Assembly: GCA_023430825.1 (NCBI GenBank)
Contig: JAEYYL010000391.1
Coordinates: 1 to 21,440 of the forward strand
Reading direction: 5' to 3'
Length of the DNA: 21,440 bases
Source: Verrucomicrobiota bacterium
GTDB lineage: Bacteria; Verrucomicrobiota; Verrucomicrobiia; Opitutales; Opitutaceae
Made by a program: the position numbers and the translations under genes. Positions within the stretch are counted from its first letter, which is position 1, and every line of letters starts with the position of its first letter. Below, one piece after another: positions 15,767 through 21,440 of this stretch. Below the pieces are notes generated by a model, which ran no database searches, had not been told where the DNA came from, and worked only from the letters and a program-made list of their open reading frames with translations.

Positions 15767-16990
15767 ATGATCCGCATCAACGACCACTACACCAAGCTCA
15801 AGGCCTCGTATCTGTTCAGCGACATCGCCAAGCGCGTGAACGCCTTCGTCGCCGCGAATCCGTCGAAGCCCGTCATCCGGCTCGGCATCGGCGACGTCAC
15901 CGAGCCGCTCCCGCCGGTCTGCGTCGACGCGCTCCACGCCGCCACCGACGAGATGGCCAACCGCGCCACCTTCAAGGGCTACGGCCCCGAGCAGGGCTAC
16001 GCCTTCCTCCGCGAAGCGATCGTCGCGCACGAATTCGCCCCGCGCGGCTGCCAGATCGACCCCGACGAGGTGTTCGTCTCCGACGGCTCGAAGTGCGACT
16101 GCGGCAACATCCAGGAAATCTTCTCCAGCGACGTCCGCCTCGCGATCCCCGATCCGGTGTATCCAGTTTATGTCGACACCAACGTCATGGCCGGCCGCAC
16201 CGGCGCCAACGTCGACGGTCGTTACCAGGGCATCACCTATCTCGATTCCACCCCCGCCAACGGCTACGTCCCCGCGATCCCCGCCGTCGCCACCGACCTG
16301 ATCTATCTCTGCTTCCCCAACAACCCCACCGGCGCCGTCGCCACCAAGGCCCAGCTCGCCGCCTGGGTCGCCTACGCGAAGCAAAACAAGGCCATCATCC
16401 TCTTCGACGCCGCCTACGAGGCCTACATCCGCGATCCGCAGATTCCCCACTCGATCTACGAGATCGAGGGCGCCCGCGACGTCGCGATCGAGTTCCGCAG
16501 CTATTCGAAAATCGCCGGCTTCACCGGCACGCGCTGCGCGTTCACCATCATCCCGAAGTCCCTCAAAGCCTGGGACGCCGCCGGTAACGAACACTCGCTG
16601 CACGCGCTCTGGAACCGCCGCCATACGACCAAGTTCAACGGCGTTTCCTATCCCATCCAGAAAGCCGCCGCCGCGATCTACACCGACGCCGGCAAGCAGC
16701 AGACCAAGGCGCTCACCGATTTCTACCTCGGCAACGCCGCGCTCATCCGCGAAGCCGTCGCCAAGCTCGGCTTCAGCTGCATCGGCGGCGACAACGCCCC
16801 CTACATCTGGGTCAACGTCGGCCGCGATTCCTGGGAATTTTTCGATCTGCTGTTGAACAAAGCCCAGGTCGTCTGCACCCCCGGCGCCGGCTTCGGCAAA
16901 TGCGGCGAAGGCCACGTGCGCATCAGCGCGTTCAACTCCCGCGAAAACGTCGTCACCGCCCTCGACCGCATCGCCGCCGCGCTGAAATAG
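15767..16990 (+). CDS. dapL: LL-diaminopimelate aminotransferase
   Basis: 407 residues, cytoplasmic, PLP-dependent class I/II aminotransferase. It converts tetrahydrodipicolinate directly to LL-diaminopimelate using glutamate, for lysine and peptidoglycan synthesis. The start INDHYTKLKASYLFSDIAKR and IRLGIGDVTEPLPP are typical of DapL. FKGYGPEQGY lies near 69-78, SDGSKCDCGNIQEIF at 105-119, FPNNPTG at 183-189, Asp214 in LFDAAYEAYI, and SYSKIAGFTGTRC at 245-257 with Lys248 as the PLP-binding lysine. Length matches the family (about 410). The ATG at 15767 fits the family's N-terminus; no Shine-Dalgarno sequence is visible. It is transcribed away from the panC homologue. DapL is known from Verrucomicrobiota, Chlamydiae and plants, in line with the suspected host. 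Confidence 0.96.
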   Translation: MIRINDHYTKLKASYLFSDIAKRVNAFVAANPSKPVIRLGIGDVTEPLPPVCVDALHAATDEMANRATFKGYGPEQGYAFLREAIVAHEFAPRGCQIDPDEVFVSDGSKCDCGNIQEIFSSDVRLAIPDPVYPVYVDTNVMAGRTGANVDGRYQGITYLDSTPANGYVPAIPAVATDLIYLCFPNNPTGAVATKAQLAAWVAYAKQNKAIILFDAAYEAYIRDPQIPHSIYEIEGARDVAIEFRSYSKIAGFTGTRCAFTIIPKSLKAWDAAGNEHSLHALWNRRHTTKFNGVSYPIQKAAAAIYTDAGKQQTKALTDFYLGNAALIREAVAKLGFSCIGGDNAPYIWVNVGRDSWEFFDLLLNKAQVVCTPGAGFGKCGEGHVRISAFNSRENVVTALDRIAAALK

Positions 16991-17007
16991 GCGCGGTCTG
17001 ACAGTGA

Positions 17008-17029
17008 AGCCCGGCGTCCCCGCCGGGCT
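17008..17029. terminator. Hairpin between convergent genes
   Basis: AGCCCGGCG (17008-17016) pairs perfectly with CGCCGGGCT (17021-17029) around TCCC. It lies 18 bases after the dapL stop and 11 bases after the stop of the converging gene at 17040-17447, so it may serve both. There is no T tract on either strand, which keeps confidence moderate. Confidence 0.5.
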
Positions 17030-17039
17030 GGTGCAGAGC

Positions 17040-17447
17040 TTACGTCACGCGCTTCGCCGCCCACGCCATCGAGACGGGTTTCTTGTCTCGCCCCTTCGTC
17101 TCGATGGTGCCCGTGATCGCATCGCCTTCGAGCTTGCCCGTGTAATGCACCGTGATCGTTCGCTTCCGCCACCGGCGGCCGAACTCGCGCGTCACCGTGA
17201 ACTTCATTTCGTCGTTCACGAACGTCGCGTCGACGATCTCCGCCTTGCCCGCGCGATTGTCGATCGAGCCGGTCAAACGGCTACCGTCCCATTTGAGCGT
17301 CAACGTCGACTCCACCGCGCGCTCGCCGTTCGCCGAGGCCTTGAAGGTCCACGTTCCCGACGGATCGCCCGCCCGGGCCACCACCGACGCCGCGATCGCA
17401 GCGAACAAAGCCGCCAGCAACCGAATGATTTTTAAGGAAGCACGCAT
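17040..17447 (-). CDS. Small secreted beta-rich protein
   Basis: 135 residues. Residues 1-26 form a signal peptide (MRASLKIIRLLAALFAAIAA, cut after ARA). The mature part reads GDPSGTWTFKA, ESTLTLKWDGSRLTGSI, AEIVDATFVNDEMKFTVTREF, ITVHYTGKLEGDAITGTIE. This alternating strand pattern, GTW...TL.LK.DG..LTG...F.V.R.F...YTGK..GD.I.G, is known to me from many small exported proteins of Planctomycetes and Verrucomicrobiota with no assigned function. A small beta-barrel or lipocalin-like fold is a guess. The ATG at 17447 opens the signal peptide; a longer in-frame extension to 17744 is arginine-rich and overlaps the sigma factor start. A long nested inverted repeat lies just upstream (17469-17548). 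Confidence 0.8.
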   Translation of the reverse strand: MRASLKIIRLLAALFAAIAASVVARAGDPSGTWTFKASANGERAVESTLTLKWDGSRLTGSIDNRAGKAEIVDATFVNDEMKFTVTREFGRRWRKRTITVHYTGKLEGDAITGTIETKGRDKKPVSMAWAAKRVT

Positions 17448-17468
17448 CGTAAGAGTTGGATTCGCCTC

Positions 17469-17548
17469 CCTCAACGCGCCGTCCGCATTTCGGTTTCGCG
17501 CCTCCTCCGATTTTTTCTGGAAACCGAAATGACCCTGCCGCGTTGAGG
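17469..17548. repeat. Nested long inverted repeat
   Basis: Outer arms CCTCAACGCG (17469-17478) and 17539-17548 pair perfectly over 10 bp. Inner arms CATTTCGGTTTC (17486-17497) and 17520-17531 pair perfectly over 12 bp. The two stems are separated by unpaired 7-base segments on both sides, with a 22-base loop holding a run of six T. It lies 22-101 bases upstream of the small secreted protein start, in its probable leader or promoter. It may be an RNA structure, a REP-like element or a small mobile relic. The rest of the gap, 17549-17723, shows nothing recognisable. Confidence 0.55.
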
Positions 17549-17723
17549 AACGGCAACCGACTCGCCCATCCACCGATGAATCGCTCCTCCCCTTCTCCTC
17601 AACGCCCGTCTCCCGTGGCCGCTCCGCCTCGCGCGTCGTGACCGCCCTTTCCCCGGCCCACGCTGCGCTGCGCACTCGCCTCGCCTTGGTCCATCGCCAG
17701 AGTCGCGTCGTCTCCCGCCGCGC

Positions 17724-18341
17724 TTGAACTCGGAGTCCGCACATGCCTCGCGCGATCGCCGCCCGTCGCCCGACTTACCGGTCGTCGCCGATCCCGACCG
17801 CGCCGCGGCCGAGCTCGCGCGCGCCGGCGATCCGCAAGCGCTTGAGGTCCTCGTGCTCCGCCACCATCCCGCCGTCGCCCGCCTCCTCTGGCGTTTCGCC
17901 CGCGACCGCAACGATCTCGAGGATCTCGTGCAGGACACCTTCCTCCGCATGGTCCGCTCCATTCCCGCCTGGCAACCGCAACAGCCGTTCGCCCACTGGT
18001 TGCTCCGCATCGCGACCAACGTCGGCCGCGACTACTTCCGCCGCCAATCCGTCCGCCGCCGCTGGATGGTCGATCACGCGTCTCTCACCGACGACCCTGC
18101 GTTCGAACCCGCCAGCGCCGACGCCGATCCCGCCGCTCGCGCCGCCGCCAACGAGGTCAAATCGCTCCTCGCTCAACTTCCACCCGACGACCGCACGCTG
18201 CTCACGCTCCACCACCTCGAAGGCTGGGGCCTCGCCCAAATCGCGCAACAGTTCGGCTGGACGTTGACCGCCACCAAACTCCGCGCCTGGCGCGCCCGCA
18301 ACCGTCTCCGCTCCTTGCTCCAATCCAGCCCAAATCCATGA
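17724..18341 (+). CDS. ECF-type RNA polymerase sigma factor
   Basis: 205 residues, cytoplasmic. It directs RNA polymerase to a dedicated set of promoters. Region 2 spans about 33-110: AGDPQALEVLVLRHHPAVARLLWRF, DLEDLVQDTFLRMVRSI, PFAHWLLRIATNVGRDYFRR. Region 4 spans about 143-200: LLAQLPPDDRTLLTLHHLEGWGLAQIAQQFGWTLTATKLRAWRARNRLR, a helix-turn-helix. A short acidic linker joins them. The start is TTG at 17724; there is no in-frame ATG or GTG upstream of region 2, and no clear ribosome site, so the start is uncertain. The stop overlaps the next ATG (ATGA), pointing to translational coupling with the small membrane protein, the expected place for an anti-sigma factor. Confidence 0.88.
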   Translation: MNSESAHASRDRRPSPDLPVVADPDRAAAELARAGDPQALEVLVLRHHPAVARLLWRFARDRNDLEDLVQDTFLRMVRSIPAWQPQQPFAHWLLRIATNVGRDYFRRQSVRRRWMVDHASLTDDPAFEPASADADPAARAAANEVKSLLAQLPPDDRTLLTLHHLEGWGLAQIAQQFGWTLTATKLRAWRARNRLRSLLQSSPNP

Positions 18342-18637
18342 ACTCGTCTCCTCCTTCGCCCCACGATCGCTGGAACGCTCTCGTCTCCCGCGCCCGCGCC
18401 GACGCCCCGCCGCCGCTCGATTTGTCCGCCACGCTCCGCGCCGTCCGCGCCGCCGCGCCGGACTCCACCGGCTGGCTCGCCGATTTCACCGCGCTCTTCG
18501 CCACGCGCTCCGCCGTCCGCACCTGCCTGCTCGCCACCGCCGCCTTCGCCGTCGTCGCGACCTGGCAGATGTGGAACTTCTGGGAAACGCTCCCCTGGAT
18601 TCAACTCATCGCACCGACCAGCGGAGGCCTCTTATGA
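18338..18637 (+). CDS. Small single-pass membrane protein, candidate anti-sigma factor
   Basis: 99 residues. The N-terminal 58 residues are soluble and probably cytoplasmic (DRWNALVSRARAD ... LDLSATLRAVRAAA). Residues about 60-78 form one membrane helix (VRTCLLATAAFAVVATWQMW), and a short tail, WETLPWIQLIAPTSGGLL, would face the periplasm. It overlaps the sigma gene by ATGA and the next gene by another ATGA, so the three form one tight operon. No zinc-binding HxxxCxxC anti-sigma motif is present. Size, topology and position favour an anti-sigma factor, as CnrY is for CnrH, but similarity to a named family is not visible. Confidence 0.75.
   Translation: MNSSPPSPHDRWNALVSRARADAPPPLDLSATLRAVRAAAPDSTGWLADFTALFATRSAVRTCLLATAAFAVVATWQMWNFWETLPWIQLIAPTSGGLL
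18623..18627 (+). promoter_or_regulatory. Strong Shine-Dalgarno site for the CnrX/Spy-like gene
   Basis: GGAGG ends six bases before the ATG at 18634, inside the coding sequence of the preceding gene. Few starts in this window have such a site. It fixes the start at 18634 rather than the in-frame ATG at 18571, and suggests strong translation of the third gene. Confidence 0.7.
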
Positions 18638-19053
18638 ACCGCCATCGCCTTCGCGGCTGGCTCGCCGCCCTCACTCTTTTCGCGCTCGGCCTCGCCGTCG
18701 GCGCTGCCGGCACCGGCTGGTTCGGCCTGCGCGTGATCCGTCGCGCCTTTCAGGCCCCCGTCGGCGCCATCGGTCCCGCGGATCGCGCCGCCGCCCGTAT
18801 CGGTGCCGACCTCACCGACGAACTCGCCCTCACGCCCGAACAATCCGCGCGCGTGCAGGCGATTCTCAACCAGTCCGCCGCCAACCTGAAAACCATCCGC
18901 GCCGACGCCAGCGCCGCCGCCGCCGCGGAGTTACGCGACGCCGCGCAACGCATCGCCGCCACGCTCCCGCCCGATCAGCACGCCGTCCTCCATCGCGTCC
19001 TTGCCCGCCGCTACGAACGCCTCGGCCTCACCCCGCCCGCCATCGCGCCCTGA
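18634..19053 (+). CDS. Membrane-anchored periplasmic protein, Spy/CpxP/CnrX-like
   Basis: 139 residues. Residues about 8-30 form an uncleaved signal anchor (GWLAALTLFALGLAVGAAGTGWFG). The periplasmic part is almost entirely helical: ELALTPEQSARVQAILNQSAANLKTIRADA ... LRDAAQRIAATLPPDQHAVLHRVLARRYERLGL. The LTPEQ...ARV...IL pattern followed by two long helices ending in LPP-DQ..V is typical of the Spy/CpxP and CnrX-type stress or metal-sensing proteins. In CnrYXH, the sensor CnrX releases the sigma factor CnrH from the anti-sigma CnrY; here the order is sigma, small membrane protein, CnrX-like. One His pair (H116, H120) could bind metal but this is not shown. Starts in an ATGA overlap behind a strong ribosome site. 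Confidence 0.78.
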   Translation: MNRHRLRGWLAALTLFALGLAVGAAGTGWFGLRVIRRAFQAPVGAIGPADRAAARIGADLTDELALTPEQSARVQAILNQSAANLKTIRADASAAAAAELRDAAQRIAATLPPDQHAVLHRVLARRYERLGLTPPAIAP

Positions 19054-19164
19054 CGCCTCAGGTGGAGCCCCATGTCCTCGTCGGGCTGTTTGAGCTCGCG
19101 ACCGCGCTTCGGCCCGCGCCATTCGAAACTGTCTCCAGAAACCAACTACACGGTCGCGCGTTCA

Positions 19165-19170
19165 GGGAGG
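19165..19170 (+). promoter_or_regulatory. Shine-Dalgarno-like site for the hydrolase
   Basis: GGGAGG lies three bases before the ATG at 19174. The spacing is short but the match is good. Together with the signal peptide that begins there, it favours this start over the in-frame ATG at 19072, which would put 34 polar residues in front of the signal. Confidence 0.5.
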
Positions 19171-19173
19171 CGC

Positions 19174-21090
19174 ATGACCATCGCTCTCCTCCCTCTCCGC
19201 ATCCGTTTTTCTTTTCACCTCCGCAGCTCCGGCGACGCACTTCTTTTCGCTCTCGCCGCCGCAATCGTCTTCATCGTCCCCGCGAGCCTCCACGCCGACT
19301 ACGCCGGCCCGGTGCCCGCGCCGATCCACGCCTACGGCGCACGCGGCGCTTTCGCCGTGCACACCGAAACGCTGCCCAGCCCCGGCTGGCCCGGCCGGTT
19401 CGTCACGGTTTATCTCCCCGACAACGCACCGGGCCCGCGCCCCGTATGGTTTTTCTCCCACGGCTTCGCCGGCACCGACGTCGCTTTCTACGATGAACTC
19501 CTGCGGCATCTCGCGAGTCACGGCGCCGTCGCCGTCTTCTCGCCCTACCCGGCGAACCTCCTCCGCGTCGCCGAAAACTACTCGATCCTCTTCGACGGCT
19601 TCACCGCCGCCGCCACGCACTACGCCGCGCGCCTCGACCTCACGCGCGTCGGTTTCGCCGGCCATTCCTACGGTGGCGGCGCCGTGCCCGCCCTCGCGCT
19701 CCGCGGCGTTCGCGACCACGGCTGGGGCAGCAACAGCCTTGCGCTCCTGATTCTCGCGCCGTGGTTCAGCGCCTTCGTGTCCGACGCCGACCTCGCCTCC
19801 TTTCCCGCCCACACCCAAGCGCTCGTCCAGATCTACGAAGACGACCTGATCAACGATCACCGCATGGCGATCGATCTATTTCGTCACCTCGCCCTTCCCG
19901 CTGACAACAAGGACTACGTGATGCTGCGCTCGGACCGGATCGATGGCTACAACTACGCCGCCAATCATCGCGTGCCCACCGGCGTCGCCACGCCCAACGG
20001 CATCTTCAACGCGCTCGATGTCTGGGGCGTTCACCGCCTCGCCCAGGCACTCGCCGCCTCCGCCTTCAACGGCGACGCCAACGCTCGCGCCGTCGCGCTC
20101 GGCCACGGCAGCGACGCGCAACTCCAGATGGGCGCCACCGCCTCGGGCCGCGCGCTTCGGCGGATGACGCGCACTGATTCGCCGGTCCCGCTGTTCTCCT
20201 CCTCCCGCTATCTCCAACCGTGGGACAGCAATCTCAATCCGCGCCGCGCCGCCACCCTTCCCGCCGCCGAGTCACGTCCGCGCCTCGCGAATCTCTCCGC
20301 CCGCGCCCGCTCCGCCTCCGGAGACGATGTGCTCATCGTCGGCGCCGTGCTCTCCGGCCCACGCCCGAAATCCCTCCTCGTCCGCGCCGTCGGACCCGCC
20401 TTGCTCGATGCCGGTCTCGCCGACGCCATGCCCGATCCGCGCCTGACGTTTTTCCGTGGCCAGGTCGTCGACCTCGAAATTGACAACTGGGCCGACACGC
20501 CCGATCCCGACACCCTCGCCGCCGCCACCGCCGAAGTCGGCGCGCTCCCGCTCCGCGAAGCCAGCAAGGACGCCGCCCTCCTCGCCTCGTTTCCCGCCGG
20601 CGCGTTGACCGCCCACGCCGCGCCTCACGACGGCAGTTCACCCGGCCTCACGGTGCTCGAACTTTTCGACGCCGACCGCGACAGCGCCACGACGTTGACC
20701 AATCTTTCCGCCCGCGCCCGCGTCGGCGCCGGTGACGAGGTTCTGATCGCCGGCTTCGTGATCGACAGCGACGTTCCGCTCCGCGTCCTCGTGCGCGGCC
20801 TCGGCCCCGCCCTGTCCGCCGGCGGCGTGCCCCATCCGCTGCGCGATCCGCAACTCCGGCTCTTCCGCGAAAGCGACTTCATCGCCGCCAACGACCACTG
20901 GTCCGCCAACCCGGCCGACGCCGACGCTCTCGCCCACGCCGCCGCCATCGTCGGCGCATCGCCCCTCGCCGCCGCCAGCACCGACGCCGCCCTGCTGCTC
21001 ACCTTACCGCCCGGCATCTACACCGCGCAATTGAGCGCCACCGATGGCGAGCCCGGCATTGGTCTGATCGAACTTTATCTCGTGCCTTGA
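19174..21090 (+). CDS. Secreted alpha/beta hydrolase with two C-terminal repeat modules
   Basis: 638 residues. Residues 1-41 are a signal peptide (basic start, LLFALAAAIVFIVPASLHA). Residues about 55-345 are an alpha/beta hydrolase domain: PVWFFSHGFAGTD at 90-102 (oxyanion HG), the nucleophile Ser165 in GFAGHSYGGGAV, and LILAPWFSAF at 192-201. The fold resembles dienelactone hydrolase or chlorophyllase/cutinase-like esterases; an ester or acyl bond is the likely target. Residues 369-500 and 508-638 are two copies of one module: NLSARARSASGDDVLIVGAV ... VRAVGPALLDAG, DPRLTFFRG, DNWAD, DAALLASFPAGALTAH, LELFDAD. I know this repeat from the C-termini of many Opitutaceae exoproteins, where its role is unknown. 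It is unrelated to the module at 2.9-14.7 kb. It starts 120 bases after the sigma operon and could be its target or a separate unit. Confidence 0.88.
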   Translation: MTIALLPLRIRFSFHLRSSGDALLFALAAAIVFIVPASLHADYAGPVPAPIHAYGARGAFAVHTETLPSPGWPGRFVTVYLPDNAPGPRPVWFFSHGFAGTDVAFYDELLRHLASHGAVAVFSPYPANLLRVAENYSILFDGFTAAATHYAARLDLTRVGFAGHSYGGGAVPALALRGVRDHGWGSNSLALLILAPWFSAFVSDADLASFPAHTQALVQIYEDDLINDHRMAIDLFRHLALPADNKDYVMLRSDRIDGYNYAANHRVPTGVATPNGIFNALDVWGVHRLAQALAASAFNGDANARAVALGHGSDAQLQMGATASGRALRRMTRTDSPVPLFSSSRYLQPWDSNLNPRRAATLPAAESRPRLANLSARARSASGDDVLIVGAVLSGPRPKSLLVRAVGPALLDAGLADAMPDPRLTFFRGQVVDLEIDNWADTPDPDTLAAATAEVGALPLREASKDAALLASFPAGALTAHAAPHDGSSPGLTVLELFDADRDSATTLTNLSARARVGAGDEVLIAGFVIDSDVPLRVLVRGLGPALSAGGVPHPLRDPQLRLFRESDFIAANDHWSANPADADALAHAAAIVGASPLAAASTDAALLLTLPPGIYTAQLSATDGEPGIGLIELYLVP

Positions 21091-21440
21091 GTCCGCGCCC
21101 GTCGCAACCGGCGCCACGCCTGTCGTGCCTTTTTGAATACAGCCCGCGGTTCCTCCCAACTCGCCGGCGCGCCGAAACGCAGTCGTTCCAGCGCGCGCCG
21201 GATCGCTTCCGCCTCCGCATTGCCCTTCCCCGCCGCGGGCCATCGCGCGAGCCAGCGCCCCGCCTCCGTGCGCACCCGGTCTCCCTTCCGCCGTCCCGGG
21301 CCCAATCGTAAATCGTAGATCGTAAACCGAAGTTTCATCGCCGCCCACGCCAGCACCGCGCACAATCCCACCCCCGCCGCGATCGCCCCCGCCCGCCGCC
21401 AGTCCCACGGCGCCGCCAGCCACCCCTTCACCCCTTGGCC
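21075..21440 (-). CDS. C-terminal part of a membrane protein (gene runs off the window)
   Basis: 121 residues are visible and the frame stays open to the right edge, so the start is probably outside. An in-frame GTG at 21431 is possible but has no ribosome site. A membrane helix (AGAIAAGVGLCAVLAWAAM) is followed by KLRFTIYDLRLG and a basic helical tail: TEAGRWLARWPAAGKGN, AIRRALERLRFGAP, EEPRAVFKKARQAWRRLRRA. This ending resembles the C-termini of bacterial transglutaminase/DUF4129-type membrane proteins, an uncertain impression. The stretch RFTIYDLR is encoded by a heptamer repeat (21304-21331). The stop lies inside the end of the converging hydrolase gene, a 16-base overlap. Confidence 0.6.
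   Translation of the reverse strand, partial: GQGVKGWLAAPWDWRRAGAIAAGVGLCAVLAWAAMKLRFTIYDLRLGPGRRKGDRVRTEAGRWLARWPAAGKGNAEAEAIRRALERLRFGAPASWEEPRAVFKKARQAWRRLRRARTQGTR
21304..21331. repeat. In-frame heptamer tandem repeat
   Basis: AATCGTA (21304-21310), AATCGTA (21311-21317), GATCGTA (21318-21324) and a decayed AACCGAA (21325-21331) follow each other directly. It stands out from its GC-rich surroundings. On the minus strand it is read as part of KLRFTIYDLRLG, right after the membrane helix of the partial gene. Confidence 0.7.

Noticed and set aside
15740..16915. 391-residue minus-strand open frame opposite dapL, rich in Gly, Ala, Asp and Val
   Set aside because: Looks more protein-like than most shadows but is a common antisense product of GC-rich aminotransferase genes; it has no domain and dapL is certain.

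Overview
The window is high-GC bacterial DNA that best fits the Verrucomicrobiota, probably the Opitutaceae. The clues are the LL-diaminopimelate aminotransferase (dapL) lysine route, several large secreted proteins that end in repeated C-terminal modules, one of them a duplicated module ('NLSARAR...DDVLIVG...') that I recall from Opitutaceae exoproteins, few clear Shine-Dalgarno sequences, GTAG-headed REP-like doublets, and an in-frame heptamer repeat encoding 'RFTIYDLR'. Taxonomy is inferred; there is no rRNA here. I saw no tRNA, CRISPR array, transposase or phage gene.

Layout. 1-341: REP-like palindromes without a gene. 342-2636 (-): OPT-family oligopeptide transporter. 2752-2863: three hairpins and a clean intrinsic terminator. 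2901-14714 (-): a block of four secreted proteins that share one C-terminal unit, with panE (7068-7997) and a small secreted protein (11791-12453) among them. The four are an Ig/cadherin-like protein, a GH10 xylanase, a matrixin metalloprotease with RCC1-type repeats, and a protein with seven BNR/Kelch-like repeats. 14836-15678 (-): a divergent PanC homologue. 15767-16990 (+): dapL, preceded by a hairpin with a T tract. 17040-17447 (-): small secreted protein. 17724-19053 (+): overlapping ECF sigma / small membrane protein / CnrX-Spy-like periplasmic protein operon. 19174-21090 (+): exported alpha/beta hydrolase with two other C-terminal modules. 21075-21440 (-): C-terminal end of a membrane protein that runs off the window.

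The most notable content is the family of four proteins at 2.9-14.7 kb. Each ends in an Ig-like domain followed by an almost constant module of about 285 residues, joined to quite different N-terminal parts. This looks like an exported degradation or surface-display kit in which the C-terminal unit is a common targeting, anchoring or substrate-contact device. I recognise no named family for the module and its function is inferred only. The OPT transporter next door could import peptides released by the matrixin, but nothing in the sequence proves a link. PanE, the PanC homologue and DapL are metabolic genes scattered between the secreted ones.
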